Numbered from the stretch's first letter, positions 22,225-35,269 are shown. The stretch is DNA of 64,000 bases from Atherix ibis (GCA_958298945.1 OY282610.1:29710167-29774166), one strand, 5' to 3'. A program made the numbers and translations. The notes: generated by a model not told the origin, from the letters alone.

Positions 22225-23745
22225 AAATTTATAAAAATTTGGCGCTGGAACAACAGGCTTTGGATGTTGATTTGTTGAACAAATTTACTTCAACGATAAG
22301 GCTTATTTCTCACTCGGTGGAGACGTCAATAAGCAAATTTGCCATACATGAGACTTAGAAATTGTAAACATGACTGTTATTGGGTGTAAGGGAAAGTTCT
22401 GTCGTTTTTGAACACTTGCACTTGTATGCGTTTTCGATTCTTGGCGACAATTCTGATTCGACTGAAATCGATTTAAACCGTTAGATTACAGTATGATTTA
22501 TGGTTTATACACATTTTTGCGTATTTTTGTCAGTTTTTTAAGCTTGTAAAACAGTCAACATGTGTGAAGAAAAAGTGCACTTAAGACATTATATGTTGTA
22601 TGAATTCCAAAAAGGGAACAACGCGATGGAGGCAAAAAAAACTTGTGTGGCGTGTTTGGAGAAGACGCAGTAACAGCTCGAATATGCCAAAGATGGTTTG
22701 CGAGATTTCGTTCGGGTGATTTTTCTGTGATCAAATGTCAATGACGAAGTGCTACGCAGTATGATAAGAACAAATCCCATGTTAAAGTCCACAGAAGTGG
22801 CCTTCAAACTTGGCATTCATCAGACTATTGCTTTAGAGCATATTAAAATGCTTGGTTTTGTGTCCAAACTCTCTGTTTGGGTACTACACGAATTAAGCGA
22901 AAAAAATTTAATAGATCGAATTTCAATATGTTCTTCAAATCTTGCTCGTCACAAAAGGGAACCGTTTTTGAACCGTTTGGTGACTGGTGATGAAAATTGG
23001 ATATTTTATAAACATGTGGTAAGAAAAAGATCATATATTTAAAAAGGGGAGACACCACCGACCATATCAAAAGCTGGCGTACATCAAAGGAAAGTTATGT
23101 TGTGTTGTTGGTGGGATCGGAAGGGTATTGACCACTATGAGTTGCTGAAAGAAAATTATACGGTCGATGCTGATCGTTACTGTTACCAAATTGATGTTTT
23201 GAATAAAGAAATTCAACGTAAACGTCCATATTTGGCCAACAGAAAAGGTGTAATTCTTCACCATGACAGCGCTGGACCCACGTGGTAAGAAAAACCGTAC
23301 AAAAAATTGCAGAGTTGAGTTGGAAAACTCTACCTTAGCCAGCATATTCTCCAGATATTGTAACATCTGACTACCATTTGTTCAAGTCGCTGCAAAACTT
23401 TCTTAATGGAACTGAATATATAAATTATGAGGGTGTCCAAATGGCAGTGGAAGAATACTTTGCGTCAAAAACGGGGACTTCTTTTCCAGAGGGTTGGATA
23501 AGCCGCCAGAACGTTGGCAGACAGTTGTAACTAATAAAGGAAATTATATTTTGGATTAATTTTTGAATAAAAAGTGAAAAAAAAATTAGTTTTTTCTTTA
23601 GAAAAAAACGACAGAATTTTCCCTTATAACCCAATAAAAACCATTTTATCCACTAAAAATGGTCGCAGTTGTCATTGGTCCATATTTTTTTGAAAAATGA
23701 AGAAAGAAAGTTCGTCATCGTCAATTCTGAGCGTCTTATGATAAC
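22225..23745 (+). pseudogene. Tc1-like (IS630-type) transposase relic split by a mariner insertion
   Basis: The left part (about 22225-22379) reads NKIYFNDKAYFSLGGDVNKQ, equivalent to the FSDEAHFHLGGYVNKQ block of insect IS630-type transposases. The right part (23637-23745) reads VIGPYFFE and, one frame on, NEERKFVIVNSERLMI, equivalent to GPYFFEN..VTVNSERY. The segment between the two blocks holds the 22380-23634 mariner. An uninterrupted relative lies at 32110-32340. Confidence 0.65.
22380..23634 (+). mobile_element. mariner element, full length, inactivated (family B)
   Basis: TIRs of about 28 bp (ttgggtgtaagggaaagttc at the left, inverted ttgggttataagggaaaatt at the right), TA on both sides, 1255 bp. 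The plus-strand transposase starts at 22559 (MCEEKVHLRHYMLYEFQKGN), followed by a helix-turn-helix remnant, VWVLHELSEKNL (equivalent of WVPHEL), RLVTGDENWIFY, CCWWDRKGIDHYELL, GVILHHDSAGP, YSPDIVTSDYHLF and a C-terminus that ends early. The three catalytic Asp positions are visible but frameshifts and stops divide the frame. It is closer to the Hsmar1/Famar1 type of mariner than to family A. Confidence 0.88.
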
Positions 23746-23749
23746 AGAA

Positions 23750-25370
23750 ATTTTTTTAAAACTAAAATTTAAAATTTTTATCTTGACCAGATTTAGTTTT
23801 AATAAAACACTGCCAGGCATTAACAAAACAGTAAACATTTTTTGTTTTATTTGGCAAAAAGTTTTTAGGATACAAAAGTTCGAGTTATGGTGATTGGTAA
23901 TCTGATACCGCTAAACATTTTATTATAAGACTATATAAAAAACATATTTCCGTAGACTATTTTGAAACTTTAGTATACTTAAACACCAACTTCTGCAAAG
24001 TAATTCCAGAATTACAATACGAAATGTGTAAAAAAGAAATCAAAAATTACCTCAAACGGATCCAAGTCCTGCAAAAATTCTTTCAATAACTATTTGAATA
24101 ATGTTATATTTAATTACATTATAAAAATGTTTAAGTGATTTAATTGAATAAATTTTTTTATTAAAATCTGAATTTTAAATAATTTTTATTAGCTTGACTT
24201 TTAAAAGCGCAAATTGGATAATCGTTAAATGTTTATTAAGGCAGTTTAAAAATAAATTGAGAAATTATTTTTCATAATAAATTTTCTTATTTTATTAGTT
24301 ATTATAAATTTTAAATAAATTAGTTAGAAAATTGCAATTTATTTACTAATTTTTCAAAATTCTAATCTTATATGCTTTACGCATAAATATTTTTTATATA
24401 ATTTAATTAATTTTAAATTCTGATTTTATAATTTTTTTTTTTTTTTATATTTACAAGTACATGTTTGTATATAAGAAAAACTGATATGCGAATAAACAAT
24501 TATGAAAAAAATAGCAAAAAGGCATGTTAACATAAAAGCATTTTCGAAAAAATTCTATTTGAACATTTTATAAACATAAATGAAAAGTAATTAACACTAC
24601 CCAATTGACTTTCATTCAGTTACAGCTTCCATATTTATATAGCCTACCATACAAACTGCATAGGTAAGTACGAGGATTGGACAGGTATAATTATATGAAC
24701 TCAGATAATTACAGCAAAATCTTATTGAAATGAACGTGTCAACGGTGAATGTACTTTTGATAATAATTACAATAATTGTGACATATTTCCAACTAAATAA
24801 ATTATTTAATAAAAATCACTGTGAAAATAATTGCTTTCATATTATTGATTTAAATTGAAATTACCTAATAGATATGAATTTATACGAGTATATATACTTG
24901 TATAATTAAGCCATTCTGCAATTGATTCAGCTATTATATAAAAAAAAAAATTATTTATTATGTGTTCAAAAGGATATTTAAATAAAACTTTAGTTTTTGG
25001 TTATTTCAGTAAAAAATTACATAACTCTATAATCGATTCTTCAATCACTTCTTGGCTCCAAAACCTTATATGAAATTTTAAACTAAAATAATATTGACTC
25101 TCTTCTTTGTTCTGAAATAAATAAAGAAAGGATACAGGAGGAAACAATCTGTCAATATCCTTTGAATTACAAATTTTTTCCGAGGGAAGTAGTCACATTT
25201 ATTGCAATTTAATCGATGAAATAACCAGTTTAATTTGAAACTAAGTAAAATTGGTGTCAATCATTCAATTAAAAAAATCGACCTTGAACTTCAAAAGTAT
25301 ACAAACCCACTTGGTGACCGCGAATATTTTTTTCAACACAAAACAGGTATTGCATGAGTATACACACCTT
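23750..25370. other. AT-rich, no gene seen
   Basis: Very AT-rich with a long T run near 24430. No coding signal or repeat recognised. Confidence 0.45.
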
Positions 25371-25379
25371 TTATTTGAG

Positions 25380-26660
25380 GAGGGAACTATGCGGCGAAGT
25401 CGACAACAACCAATGCGTTAGGCCATATCAGGTAGTTATGAAGAGGCTGAAGGGTTCTTCCATGGCAACTTTGACCTGCTCCTCAGCAACAAGTGGCTAT
25501 ATTGAAAAGTAGCTTAATGCCTGTCAGTAATCAGGTTCTACGAATTATCGAAAATGAAATTCTTCGGTCATGCAGAAAAATCGATGATAAGTAGACATCT
25601 GGACTCAATGCCATACCCGCTGTTGCACTAAAAGCAGCTGTTGCGGCGCATCCAAATTTATTTTTGGATATGTTTAATACTTGTCTGCTCGAGGGAAGTT
25701 TTGCATAACTTTGGAAGAGGCAGCGTCTTGTGCTTCTTCCAAAGCGAAGGAGGTCCCTTGAAAACCCTTAATCCTACCGGCCAATTTGTCTTCTAGACAC
25801 GGCGGTAAAAATCCATGAAAGTATTCCATGCAATTGATTGGAGAAATTCACCGAGGGGCAGAGGGACTTATCTGAGGATTTATTTGGCTTCAAGAAAGCA
25901 CGTTTCACATGGGATATTATTGAGTTGGTCGTTAGCACCGCGTGTACTCGTATAGCCATCGAGCGCAAAAGGTGGAGAAGAATATCCATAAAGCACTGCG
26001 CGATCATAACGCTTGGTTTGAAGAACGCCTTTAACTTGGCGAGATGGTATTGTATCCTTGACAATTTGGGGTCAATGCGTATTCCGGAGTATATTACTAA
26101 GATAATAGAAGACTACTTGAGTCACTACCTGAGGTCATACAGGATCATGAGGCGGGTCCAGTAGTATTATATTATTTAGCGTGACTTATTTATAATTAAA
26201 CATAAAACCACGAGTCGATGAGGCTCTGTTATGTAATGTGGTGTAGGTCAAGCTCTATATCCCAGAGAATACGAGAACCATTGCATCCGCTGACGATGTT
26301 GCTGTGGTCGTAGTAACAAAATGAGACTGTTGATACAGTTTGAAGTTGACTCCTGGTAATTGGGTTTCGGATTGCAGGCCATAGGATGGCGGTAGTGCTA
26401 ATCACGGGTAGGAACTGCAGAGAGAGTAATACCGTTCGGATTGACGAACATGAGGTGACATCGGAACCATTGTAAAAGTACCTAGCGGTGATAATTGACT
26501 GCAAAAGATTGCAGTTTCATAAACACCTATTATACACTATGTGGATGGAAAGGCTGCAGTGACAATGATGGTACTGGCGCACCTAATGCCGAATCTTGGG
26601 AGATCCAGTCGATATATTGAGGCAGATCGGTTGATTAGAGTCTACCGTAGCAGCGCACTG
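25380..26660 (+). mobile_element. R1-like non-LTR retrotransposon relic, reverse transcriptase domain
   Basis: The plus strand in shifting frames gives RT blocks: SGLNAIPAVALKAAVAAHP, GSFA..WKRQRLVLLPK, SYRPICLLDTAVKIHE, DLFGFKKARFTWDIIELVV (usual FGFRKGRST..AI), LGLKNAFNLARWYCILDNLG (usual LDVKNAFNSARW), IPEYITKIIEDYL, then after a gap ASADDVAVVVV (FADD box) at 26283, EHEVTSE, YLAVIIDCKRLQFHKHL, AHLMPNLG. This is the R1-clade pattern. Many stops; the GVPQGS region around 26170-26230 is missing or scrambled. Confidence 0.8.
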
Positions 26661-26669
26661 AAAGACAAT

Positions 26670-28900
26670 TTTTTTAATTTAATTTGACTAACAAAACATG
26701 TGCATTTTAAATATTATTTTTGTACTTAGAAAGTCTGCAATTTAATTACCGATGAATATCCTAAATTACAATTATAGCTGAGACTACTCGTATAATAAAA
26801 TAATAATAAAACAAGAATAACGTAAGCTTCGTCTTTTAAATAAGTGAAACTGTTAACAACGAAAATGCAAATATTTTTGCTTTCTTGTAAATTTTTCACA
26901 ATGAAAAAAGGATATCTGATAAATCGAGCTATATAAGGGCAAATGTCACTTTATCGATCGACAAATTGAAGTGACAGATTATTACGAGCATCTAGATATA
27001 ACGCATCAAATGTCCAGGACCGCATCAGTGGTTAAAATCAAATTGAAAAAAATTAATCAAACATTTTGCGCTACCAGATTTGTCAATTTTCCATAAAAAA
27101 AAAATCGATTGTTCTCTATGGGCTTTTGTAAATTTTTTTAAAGCTTTTCTCTAAAATACCATAAATAAAATATTAGCAATTTTTAAAAGAAAAAATATTT
27201 TTTTTTTGTTGGTAGCAAAGAAGAAAGGATAACCTATATCCTTTTTTTTCCTATACACGTTATATTATAACAGTTTTCATATATTCTCACCTATTTGAAT
27301 ATTATATGATATATGTATATTTTGGGTTTTTATAAATTTATGTTTTACGAAATATTTGTTCACATTTTATGGATAAAAGTAGGAAATTTTGCAAGGACAA
27401 GAGAAAAAAAATTCACAAGTAGACGTACATACCTACCTAAATACAAATGTGAATTTTGTTTAAATTCTTCCCTCATTTGTTTACCGTTATTTTGTCTTCA
27501 TTTTTTTTTTGGCATTTTTGCCTCCTTTGAAGGGATTTTTTTGTTGTTGAGATAGCATATATTATATTGCAAATGTATAATAAGATGGCATGTATGGTGG
27601 GGTGGAGGAGTATGTAATGAGGATTTTTTTAGTTTAGCTTTTCATTGGCCGTACTCGTACACTATTCATTCCATATGCTAATATAACAATATAATATTTA
27701 GTATTCAAGACACATAGTTAGGTTATCTCAATCTAACTGATAGGGTCATCGAGCATCCACAAGAAACTATTATCGTATCATATGTAGTCCTTATCTTATA
27801 TTGGGCCAAAAGTTTTAGTTTTAAGTTTCTGTCGAAAGAAATATTACAAGAAATTGAGTTTAAAAATTTGCCTTTTCGTTCGGATGATGAAGATGTCTTT
27901 AATCATGATACGGTAAGAATATAAAACCAAACATAATATGGGATAAAATGAACTTAATTTTTTCCTTTATGTAGGATAGTATATTATCTAAATACGAATA
28001 GGAAATAGTAAAAATAACTATAAATATAATATACTTTATCGTATATAAGATATGATTGTATATATGTAAAAAAAAATTATGCATATGAGAATAATAAGTA
28101 TTTGAGGAAAGCTTTTTGTATTATATGAAAATTATTACTTTTTAGAATTCCGGAAAGAATTTACTTTAGCTTACCAATATTAAATTGATGAATGTAATTT
28201 AAAATCCTTCAACCAGAATAAAATTCAATAAAATGTTGTATTTTTTGTATAGTGTGTTACGAAAAATGGAAACGAAAAATTAGCGAAAAGGATGTGTCTT
28301 CAAATTTTGTGTTAAGTTAAGTGAATCTGGAATTTGACTTATGAAAGTTTGCAGTGATCCTTTTATTAAAAGAATACATTTTTCAATTGCATATAAAATT
28401 TTTGGTGGAGTGATTTAATATCAAAACCTGATGAAAATGGGTAACGAGTGAGGGCTTTTATGAGATCAGGTGCTTTAATATAAACTATAAGCCGAATATT
28501 TTGTATAGGGAGGTTAATGAAAGGCTCAGAAAAAGGGTACTGTACTTTAGAATGATTATTACAGACTATATATCAGTTCAGCACCTTTATTAACCTGGTC
28601 TAAGTCAATACATCTTTTTTTTTGTTTCCCAAGAAAATTTTTTTTATTGCCCATATATCGTACCTATTGTTAGACATATTACTAATGCCCAATTGATATA
28701 CGCCCAATCAATGGATCCTGAAATCATCATTGGCGATTTACAGTGAGTAATCCTAATTGTTTGTGGCGAAGTCTATCTGCGATATAGGTATTAATCATAG
28801 TCACTACGTTACAGCCGAAGATACCTAATAATTGTCGGGTATAGTGTGTTTGAACACCATGTAGCACCCGAGTTCCGTGTTGCCAATTTTTATTTTAAGA
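26670..28900. other. AT-rich, no supported gene
   Basis: Mostly AT-rich with T runs. Frames at 27313-27555 and 28084-27899 have no recognisable composition. Confidence 0.4.
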
Positions 28901-28919
28901 GTACTTTGGTTTGTAGTCT

Positions 28920-29710
28920 AATTACTGAGCTATGACAAGAAATGTTGTAATCCTAAAGCACTCAGGTATGTGGGTGCACCACAGCTCGAATGTATCACCA
29001 CGATCGACTATGTTCCATCACTCGGTGGTGGCCACCCTACGTAACACCCACACATCAATCAATAACCCATTCAACATTCGCGTCCTTGTGTCAAACAATG
29101 CTATAGAAAACCTACTCGAACATTCATATCTCTCACGCATACTCAGGGTTTACTAGTCTTTCATTCAGTCGTATTCCACATGCTTTCAGATCCCTAAGCT
29201 CCTTATACAAACAACACTCCCCTAGGAGTTGATAAGCACTTTTTTCTGGTTCACTGCACATACCCTCTACTCTTTCACTGAACTCTCGCTTAAAAATACA
29301 TTCATAGGCCTCATTCAACCTGGCACAGTCCTCATTCAAGCTTGTTTATCAAAACAAACCTGACGCTCAAGATCAACTTGTGAGTCCATTTCCTATTTAT
29401 ACTATCCTTCAACCGCTGTTGCCAAATTTTTTTCTTCTTCAAGAATTCTCTTCAAGACCAGAGCCTGCCGTTGGTGCACTCCTAGATCCACATTGGATTT
29501 TATCATTTAGAATTGGATACTCCTACCCTAACGCAATATCTCATGATAGCTCGTAGAAATTTGCTCCTTCAGAGCATCTCTCTAGATCCCATAGGATTTT
29601 AGCCATCGAAACACTGCATTACATCAGTGAAGACCGCCCCGCAAACATTCAATCACGCATACAGAATCAACCTCTGACTGCAGTGAATCCTGTCTCTAGC
29701 AAATTGAAAC
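28920..29710. other. GC-enriched unassigned block
   Basis: About 800 bp clearly richer in C and G than the flanks, with a 68-codon minus-strand frame at 29339-29133 (RLNEAYECIFKREFSERVEG, EKSAYQLLGECCLYKELRDL). The composition looks like protein. No family is recognised. It adjoins a mariner C-terminal scrap at 29770-29900, so transposon origin is likely. Confidence 0.3.
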
Positions 29711-29769
29711 CGCACTACAAACAGATCTTAATATAGCAGATACTATTGATATCATCCACAGGAGTGCAA

Positions 29770-29900
29770 CCAAGGAGCTTTAGGTCTTCCACCACTGATA
29801 CGAACCGTAGAACCAACACCTCCGCCGATGGATAGTCGCCCACAGAAACTACTTTAAAGTCGATAATATTGATGTACAAAATATTATCATTGAGAAACAT
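29770..29900 (+). pseudogene. mariner C-terminal fragment (family E)
   Basis: Plus strand near 29810: QHLRRWIVAHRNYFKVDNID, the terminal W..R.RRCI...G.YFEGDNID block of mariner transposases. It is the same family as the pieces at 45.75-46.9 kb and 53.3-53.9 kb. Confidence 0.6.
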
Positions 29901-29904
29901 TTAT

Positions 29905-31620
29905 TTTGAGTACTTAACTAAAATTATATTGTATACACATATCCTCTCTTCAGAGGTCTTACTTGTAAAATTAAATAAAAAATATCCTTGACTAGCTTCT
30001 ACAATATAATTCTATCATAATTATTATCATCATAAACGATGTAACAACTGCAAGTTCAGTCAAGTCCTACTGAAAAAAATAATTCCCGACTTCTATTATG
30101 GTTTTAGATAATATCTAAATTTTTAAATTAATTAAACATTTTATGAAGAGCTAATTTCAAAAGTGACCAAGGACTACAATGTTAATAAATGATTTTTTGT
30201 TGTTGGATAAAATCTTATATAATAATTTGTGGTATTTTATCGAATTTAATTTTTTTCTAAATATTTAATTTTCTTTTTTGTTTATTAGAATTAAATAGAA
30301 GATTATAATAAAATCAAACTGAAATATGCAATAAAGAAAAGAAAATTTTTCAAAAGTGTTCATATCCTTTTAAAATGTAAAATATAACCTATAAAAAGAG
30401 TCATAATAACTCTGATATGTGTCATATACTTATGTATATCTATAGTTTATAGTCGTATAATTTTTTATCTATTTACTAGTATTGTACATCTATAAATGAC
30501 GTGTGTGCTGTTCTATTGAATTTTATTAGTTTGCAGGTAAAGTTGCCATGTTGATTCTAAAGATTTTCCTTTTTTTTCTAAGGCGATCCCAGCGTTTAAA
30601 TATAGGAAAAGTATTGTAAACTATTACAAAATGGGGTGAAAGGAAGTGACAGCGAAAGAATAAAAGTACCTCTATGGTATTGTATGAATATTATTGTGAA
30701 AATGTTTACAGAATTAAGCATCATACAATATATAAAAGAAAATACAAAATCATACAGGACCTTTGAGAAAATAATAAAAACCATAAAACTTGAGACTGCT
30801 TGTATGCATGAATGTACAAACTTAGGTGAATATTTAAATTCGTGAAGAAAGTATCAACTTTCCATTTAGTTTATTTTTTTTATCTTTCTTCACTATTTTC
30901 ATCTTTCATTATGTGTACGTACGCATATACGTACACACTTTCTAAGTTATTCTTTTCCATGACATTTTTCCAAAATATTATTTAAATATCCTGCGAGCAT
31001 TTCTTGTTAATAAAACTGTCGAATTTCATCTATAGTTTCTCAGTCGTAGTTGGATGTACATACAATATATGGATACGAATCTAAATTTTATATAGGTCTT
31101 ATTTCAGAACTTCTTGTCGTTTAGTTTATGAATTTGTATTTTCATGAAAATATCGAAAAGTTTTGCTTATTCTTGTGACAATTTTTCAGCTCCTTATTTG
31201 ATTATGATTTCTTACTAGTATTGAATTTTTTGTTGATGTACTCATTAAAATCATTATTTTTTAAACAATGAGTATATAAGTTTTTATGGATGAAATGATA
31301 TCAAATTGAATGATAATTTTTTTGAGTCATCTTTCAATTAATATTGTAAAAAAAACCATTTCTATTAATTTCGAAAACAACCTCACAGTAGAAAAATCCC
31401 GTGCACTATATTCTTTCTCTTTCTTTCGACAAAGGACTATCTGATATTTTCAGATGCTGATCGTACTACTCAATCGATCATAAAAGTTCTCAAGTCCATT
31501 AGTTGTGTCTTATCGCGCTTTACTGTAAATATCCAAATCTACATAATTCTTTAAACTATATTAATATTCTCATTTCCATAAGAAATAATTATAATTTTAA
31601 GAGAATTCCTCTGATGGGAC
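29905..31620. other. AT-rich, no supported gene
   Basis: A 69-codon plus frame at 30636-30845 (MKGSDSERIKVPLWYCMNII) is present without other support. Confidence 0.35.
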
Positions 31621-31628
31621 GCAATATA

Positions 31629-32072
31629 CGTGGTCTGTTAAAAAAGTATCGCGAATTTTAAATTTCCGCGGGTTACGTATATTCAATTTTTTATTTTTTA
31701 TATTGGTAGTCATGTCTCTCACTTATGCCGACAAGTTCGGCCATTTTGAATGTTCAGTTAATTTTTGACAGGTGCTTTGCTTCCATGTGTTTTGGCTCGT
31801 ATTGGATTTTTGCCCATTCTAAAAAATGGATCAAAGAATCTGTTTCGGGAACAAGAAAAAGTCACGGCGGGCCAGATCTGACGAATACGGTGGCTGCGGC
31901 ATTATTAGTGTATTGTTTTTGGCCAAAAATTCGCCCACAAGCAACGATGCGTGAGCAGGGGCGTTATCATGGTGCAAAGGCCAATTTTTGTTTTTTCCAC
32001 ACAAAAATCGAAAATCAAATAAACGTAACCCGCGGAAATTCAAAATTTGCGATACTTTCTGAACAGATCTCG
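31629..32072. mobile_element. rearranged short mariner of family A with both ends derived from the same terminus
   Basis: The left end (cgtggtctgttaaaaaagta after TA) and the right end (tttctgaacagatctcg) match family A TIRs. Internally, 31690-31850 is the inverted transposase-5' end of family A (acttatgccgacaagttcgg...). The middle (about 31990-31860 on the minus strand) encodes LHHDNAPAHASLLVGEFL and PPYSSDLARRDFFLFPK. The right end is again the 5'-terminal sequence (ccgcggaaattcaaaatttg). The right flank is TG rather than TA. About 444 bp; non-autonomous foldback-like derivative. Confidence 0.8.
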
Positions 32073-32109
32073 TGTCTTAAATATTTTTTGAATAACTATT
32101 AAACAATAT

Positions 32110-32345
32110 GTTAAAATTGTTTGGTGCTGGAATAACAGGCTTTGAATGATGATTTTTCGAACAAAATGTTCTTTAGCGATGAGGCCTCTTTACCACTCAG
32201 TGGATATGTAAATTGATAAAATTATTATGAATGAGGCTCTAAAAACTTATAAAAAATAACTGTCTGGTATGCATTTTGCTCTGAAAAGAAGAAGGATAGA
32301 TATTTATCGTCAATTCTGAGCATTATGGGCGTTTTTTTTTTTTGG
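32110..32345 (+). pseudogene. Tc1-like (IS630-type) transposase scrap
   Basis: The plus strand reads DFSNKMFFSDEASLPLSGYV, then after stops the tcgtcaattctgagc segment shared with 23720. It is the uninterrupted relative of the relic split at 22225-23745, and likewise follows directly on a family A mariner. Confidence 0.6.
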
Positions 32346-32757
32346 ATTACAATTAAAGATTTTATTTTGAATCATAAGTGGTATCAATAAATTGGACCTA
32401 TAAGCCATATAAAATAACAAATTTTGGCTTTGTTGTTCGAAAAGTTTCCATTATGTGTAATTTGGAGATTCTATTATGCCTATTGATTTCCAAGATCGTT
32501 CGATATGATCTATTATGCCTATTGGTTTCCATTTCAACTTTCTTTTTGTAAAGTTAATCAAAAAAATTGTTAAACTTAAGAGCTTTTTAAAAATCAACAT
32601 CCGTCAAGTAATGGGCAAATCCAAAAATGTACGAAAATATTTTTAAACAAAATTACCTTAAAAAGATCGAATTTTGAAAAAAAATTTGCGACAATTATTT
32701 AAATTATACTATAAAAACACATAATAGTGGTTAGGCAATATAATTAAAAAAAAATTT

Positions 32758-33130
32758 GTATGCTAATGTTTACCAAAAAATTTTACCGCACATTTTGACT
32801 AAAAACGTGTACCGTCAATTTTTACTGAACATTTTTAACGAACATTTTTACCGTAAATTTTTATATTGTAGAAAATGTTTACCGAAAATTTATACTCAAT
32901 TTCTTTTGCTGAAATTTGTTTACTGAAAATTTTTATAGTACATTTTTACTGAAAGATTTTACCGAAAATTCTTTTACTGAAATTTTTTGAATGAAAATTT
33001 TTTACTAAAATTTTACTGAAATTTTTTTAATGAAAATTTTTACCGAACATTTTGATCGAAAATTTTTACCGAACATTTTTACCGAAAACCTCTATTAAAA
33101 ATTTTTACCTGTAATGTTTACCAAAAATTA
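32758..33130. repeat. degenerate minisatellite, about 14-17 bp unit
   Basis: More than 20 imperfect units with consensus near tttttaccgaaaat (variants ttttactgaaat, tttttaccgaacat). Unit length varies. No element ends are seen around it. Confidence 0.85.
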
Positions 33131-33134
33131 TATT

Positions 33135-34155
33135 TTGTATTCTATATTTTTGATCCGCATCGTATGATCGGGCGTTCTTCTTATTTTTGCCTAACAATTT
33201 TATTTTAATAAAATATTAAATAATTTCGACCAAATGTGCTTATTTTGATAATGATTGAAAAAAAAATTAAACAATTTTCTAGTTTTCTATTAAAATTGAT
33301 ATTGAATATTATAATTTGAAAGTTTTAAATTTAATATATATAAAATAATCATTTTTTATACATAAAAACCTTTTTTTATTTTTTTTTATTCGAAAATATT
33401 TTTCGTTAAGACAGGAAAAAATTACAAATATTTTTAATATCCTTTAAGACTATACAAATGAAGGAAGTATTTCGTTTATTATATTAAATAAATATAGATT
33501 TTAGGAAAATCTAATTCTATTTACAAAATAATATAAAATAATAACTACTTATTGGTATATTTCATATGAACTATTATTGATAGATCTTTTAATAATTTTT
33601 CATGACAATTAAAAACTTTTTCCCATATTGTTCCTGTCAAACATAGTTTATTATACCATTTTGGCAGATAGTTGAAACTCTCTCTATACATAATAGTAAA
33701 AAATGGTTTTAGTAAATATTTCCTATTATCTCGATTGGTAGTTAATTTATTTAGTTTTTTCTTTCTTTTATCATTTATTTCTTCTATACATACATATGAG
33801 CATTTCAGCTACAAATATTTATATAAATGCAAAAATGCTCATCTTACAAAAAAAAAAGGATTTGAGAGAATAGAAAAAAAAATGGTAAACTTTTCTCGAA
33901 TATGAGAACATTTTCGAAAATAGAAAAAATTTTGTTGACATATGAACTTTTTGGGCAGAAGAAAAATTGTATAAATTATCGAAAGTTTTCTTCATCTTAT
34001 TTTGTTTTTTTTTTCTTCTCTTTTTTTCTTCATTTTATTTTTTCTCTTGGATAATTTTTATACAATACAATTTTTCATCATTTTTTATTTATATATATAT
34101 GAACGTACATTTTTTTTCTCGATATTCGATATTTATTTTCTCTTAATGTTTAAGT
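33135..34155. other. AT-rich, no gene seen
   Basis: Includes a pyrimidine-rich stretch around 33985-34060 (T/C runs). No coding signal. Confidence 0.4.
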
Positions 34156-34156
34156 A

Positions 34157-34190
34157 GTGGTATTATTATTATTATTATTATTATTATTTT
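34157..34190 (+). repeat. (TTA)n microsatellite
   Basis: About ten tandem TTA/ATT units. Confidence 0.9.
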
Positions 34191-34324
34191 GACAGGATTT
34201 TCGTACATGCGTTTATATGAGTTTGCATACATACATATATTGTACATATGTGATCGTTATGAATTTTCGCGAAAAATTGATTATATGCATATTGCTGCGT
34301 ATATAAAGGACCGACAGATACATA

Positions 34325-34395
34325 TAAATGAATAAGCAAATAAATAAATAAATAAATAAACAAACAAACAAATCGACATACAAATAAACATTGAA
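34325..34395 (+). repeat. (AAAT)/(AAAC) tetranucleotide-rich tract
   Basis: Runs of aaataaataaat grade into aaacaaacaaac. Two overlapping minus-strand frames here are low-complexity by-products. Confidence 0.8.
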
Positions 34396-34399
34396 GTAA

Positions 34400-35260
34400 G
34401 AAAGCAAGCAAGTCAAGCAAACAAGTAAATTCCTTGCAGAGACCATCAAAATTCTCATATTTATACTTATATACAGTAAGTTATTCTATCTACAATATCT
34501 ATCTACGTATATCTATCTATAGAAAATGAAAATATCCACAATACTAAAAATCTGCTTGCATTTATTATAAACCAACAATTACTGATAATATTTTCCATAT
34601 ATGCGTATGTTTATGTTCATACATATATGATTATCCTTAGACTATATGGATCGTATAAAAGCTTCCCCATTATAGTAGAATATAACATATTTATACAGAT
34701 GAAATATTGTTGTTAAACTTCTCGATGAAAAGTTCGATGAGTTTTTAATGATAAATAAAATACCAAATCGACCATAGATGTGAACTTTCCTAAATAGTAA
34801 AAAAGTTTCATTCAAGTATGACAAGCAGAACTTGACCGAATTGAACGTTTCTAGGATAATTTTATTTATTAGTATATGTGGAATATAAGATATATTTTAT
34901 AGGTATATTAGTAAGTGTATACATTTGTGTATTCAATTTTGCTATTTAATTTTGTGTAACTTTTATATATGACTAAATGTTTTTATTTCTTATCACTCAT
35001 GGGAATATAACCGAATAAATTGGAAAATCTACACACATATGGTACATACATATGAGTACATACTCTATTATAAAAGTGCAAGTATTTTTTGGTTTGGCTT
35101 TTTGAAATGTACTTTTTACTATATCATAATCAAATGGTTGTACATAAACATTTGTAAGGATAAATTGGCTCATAAGTTAAATTTGTTAAAAAAAAAAATT
35201 GTTATAAATTCGTGCACATCTATAGCCGAATACCGAATACCTTAAGTGAGAAGGGGGGGG
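34400..35260. other. AT-rich, no gene seen
   Basis: No coding or repeat signal beyond simple TATC-like sequence near 34490-34520. Confidence 0.4.
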
Positions 35261-35269
35261 GGTAGGTGA

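Noticed and set aside
34157..34190. Possible CRISPR-like periodicity from short repeats
   Set aside because: Simple trinucleotide microsatellite in a eukaryotic genome; no repeat-spacer structure anywhere in the window.
34184..34458. Two overlapping minus-strand frames rich in Tyr, Leu and Cys
   Set aside because: Produced by the AAAT/AAAC tetranucleotide tract; low complexity.
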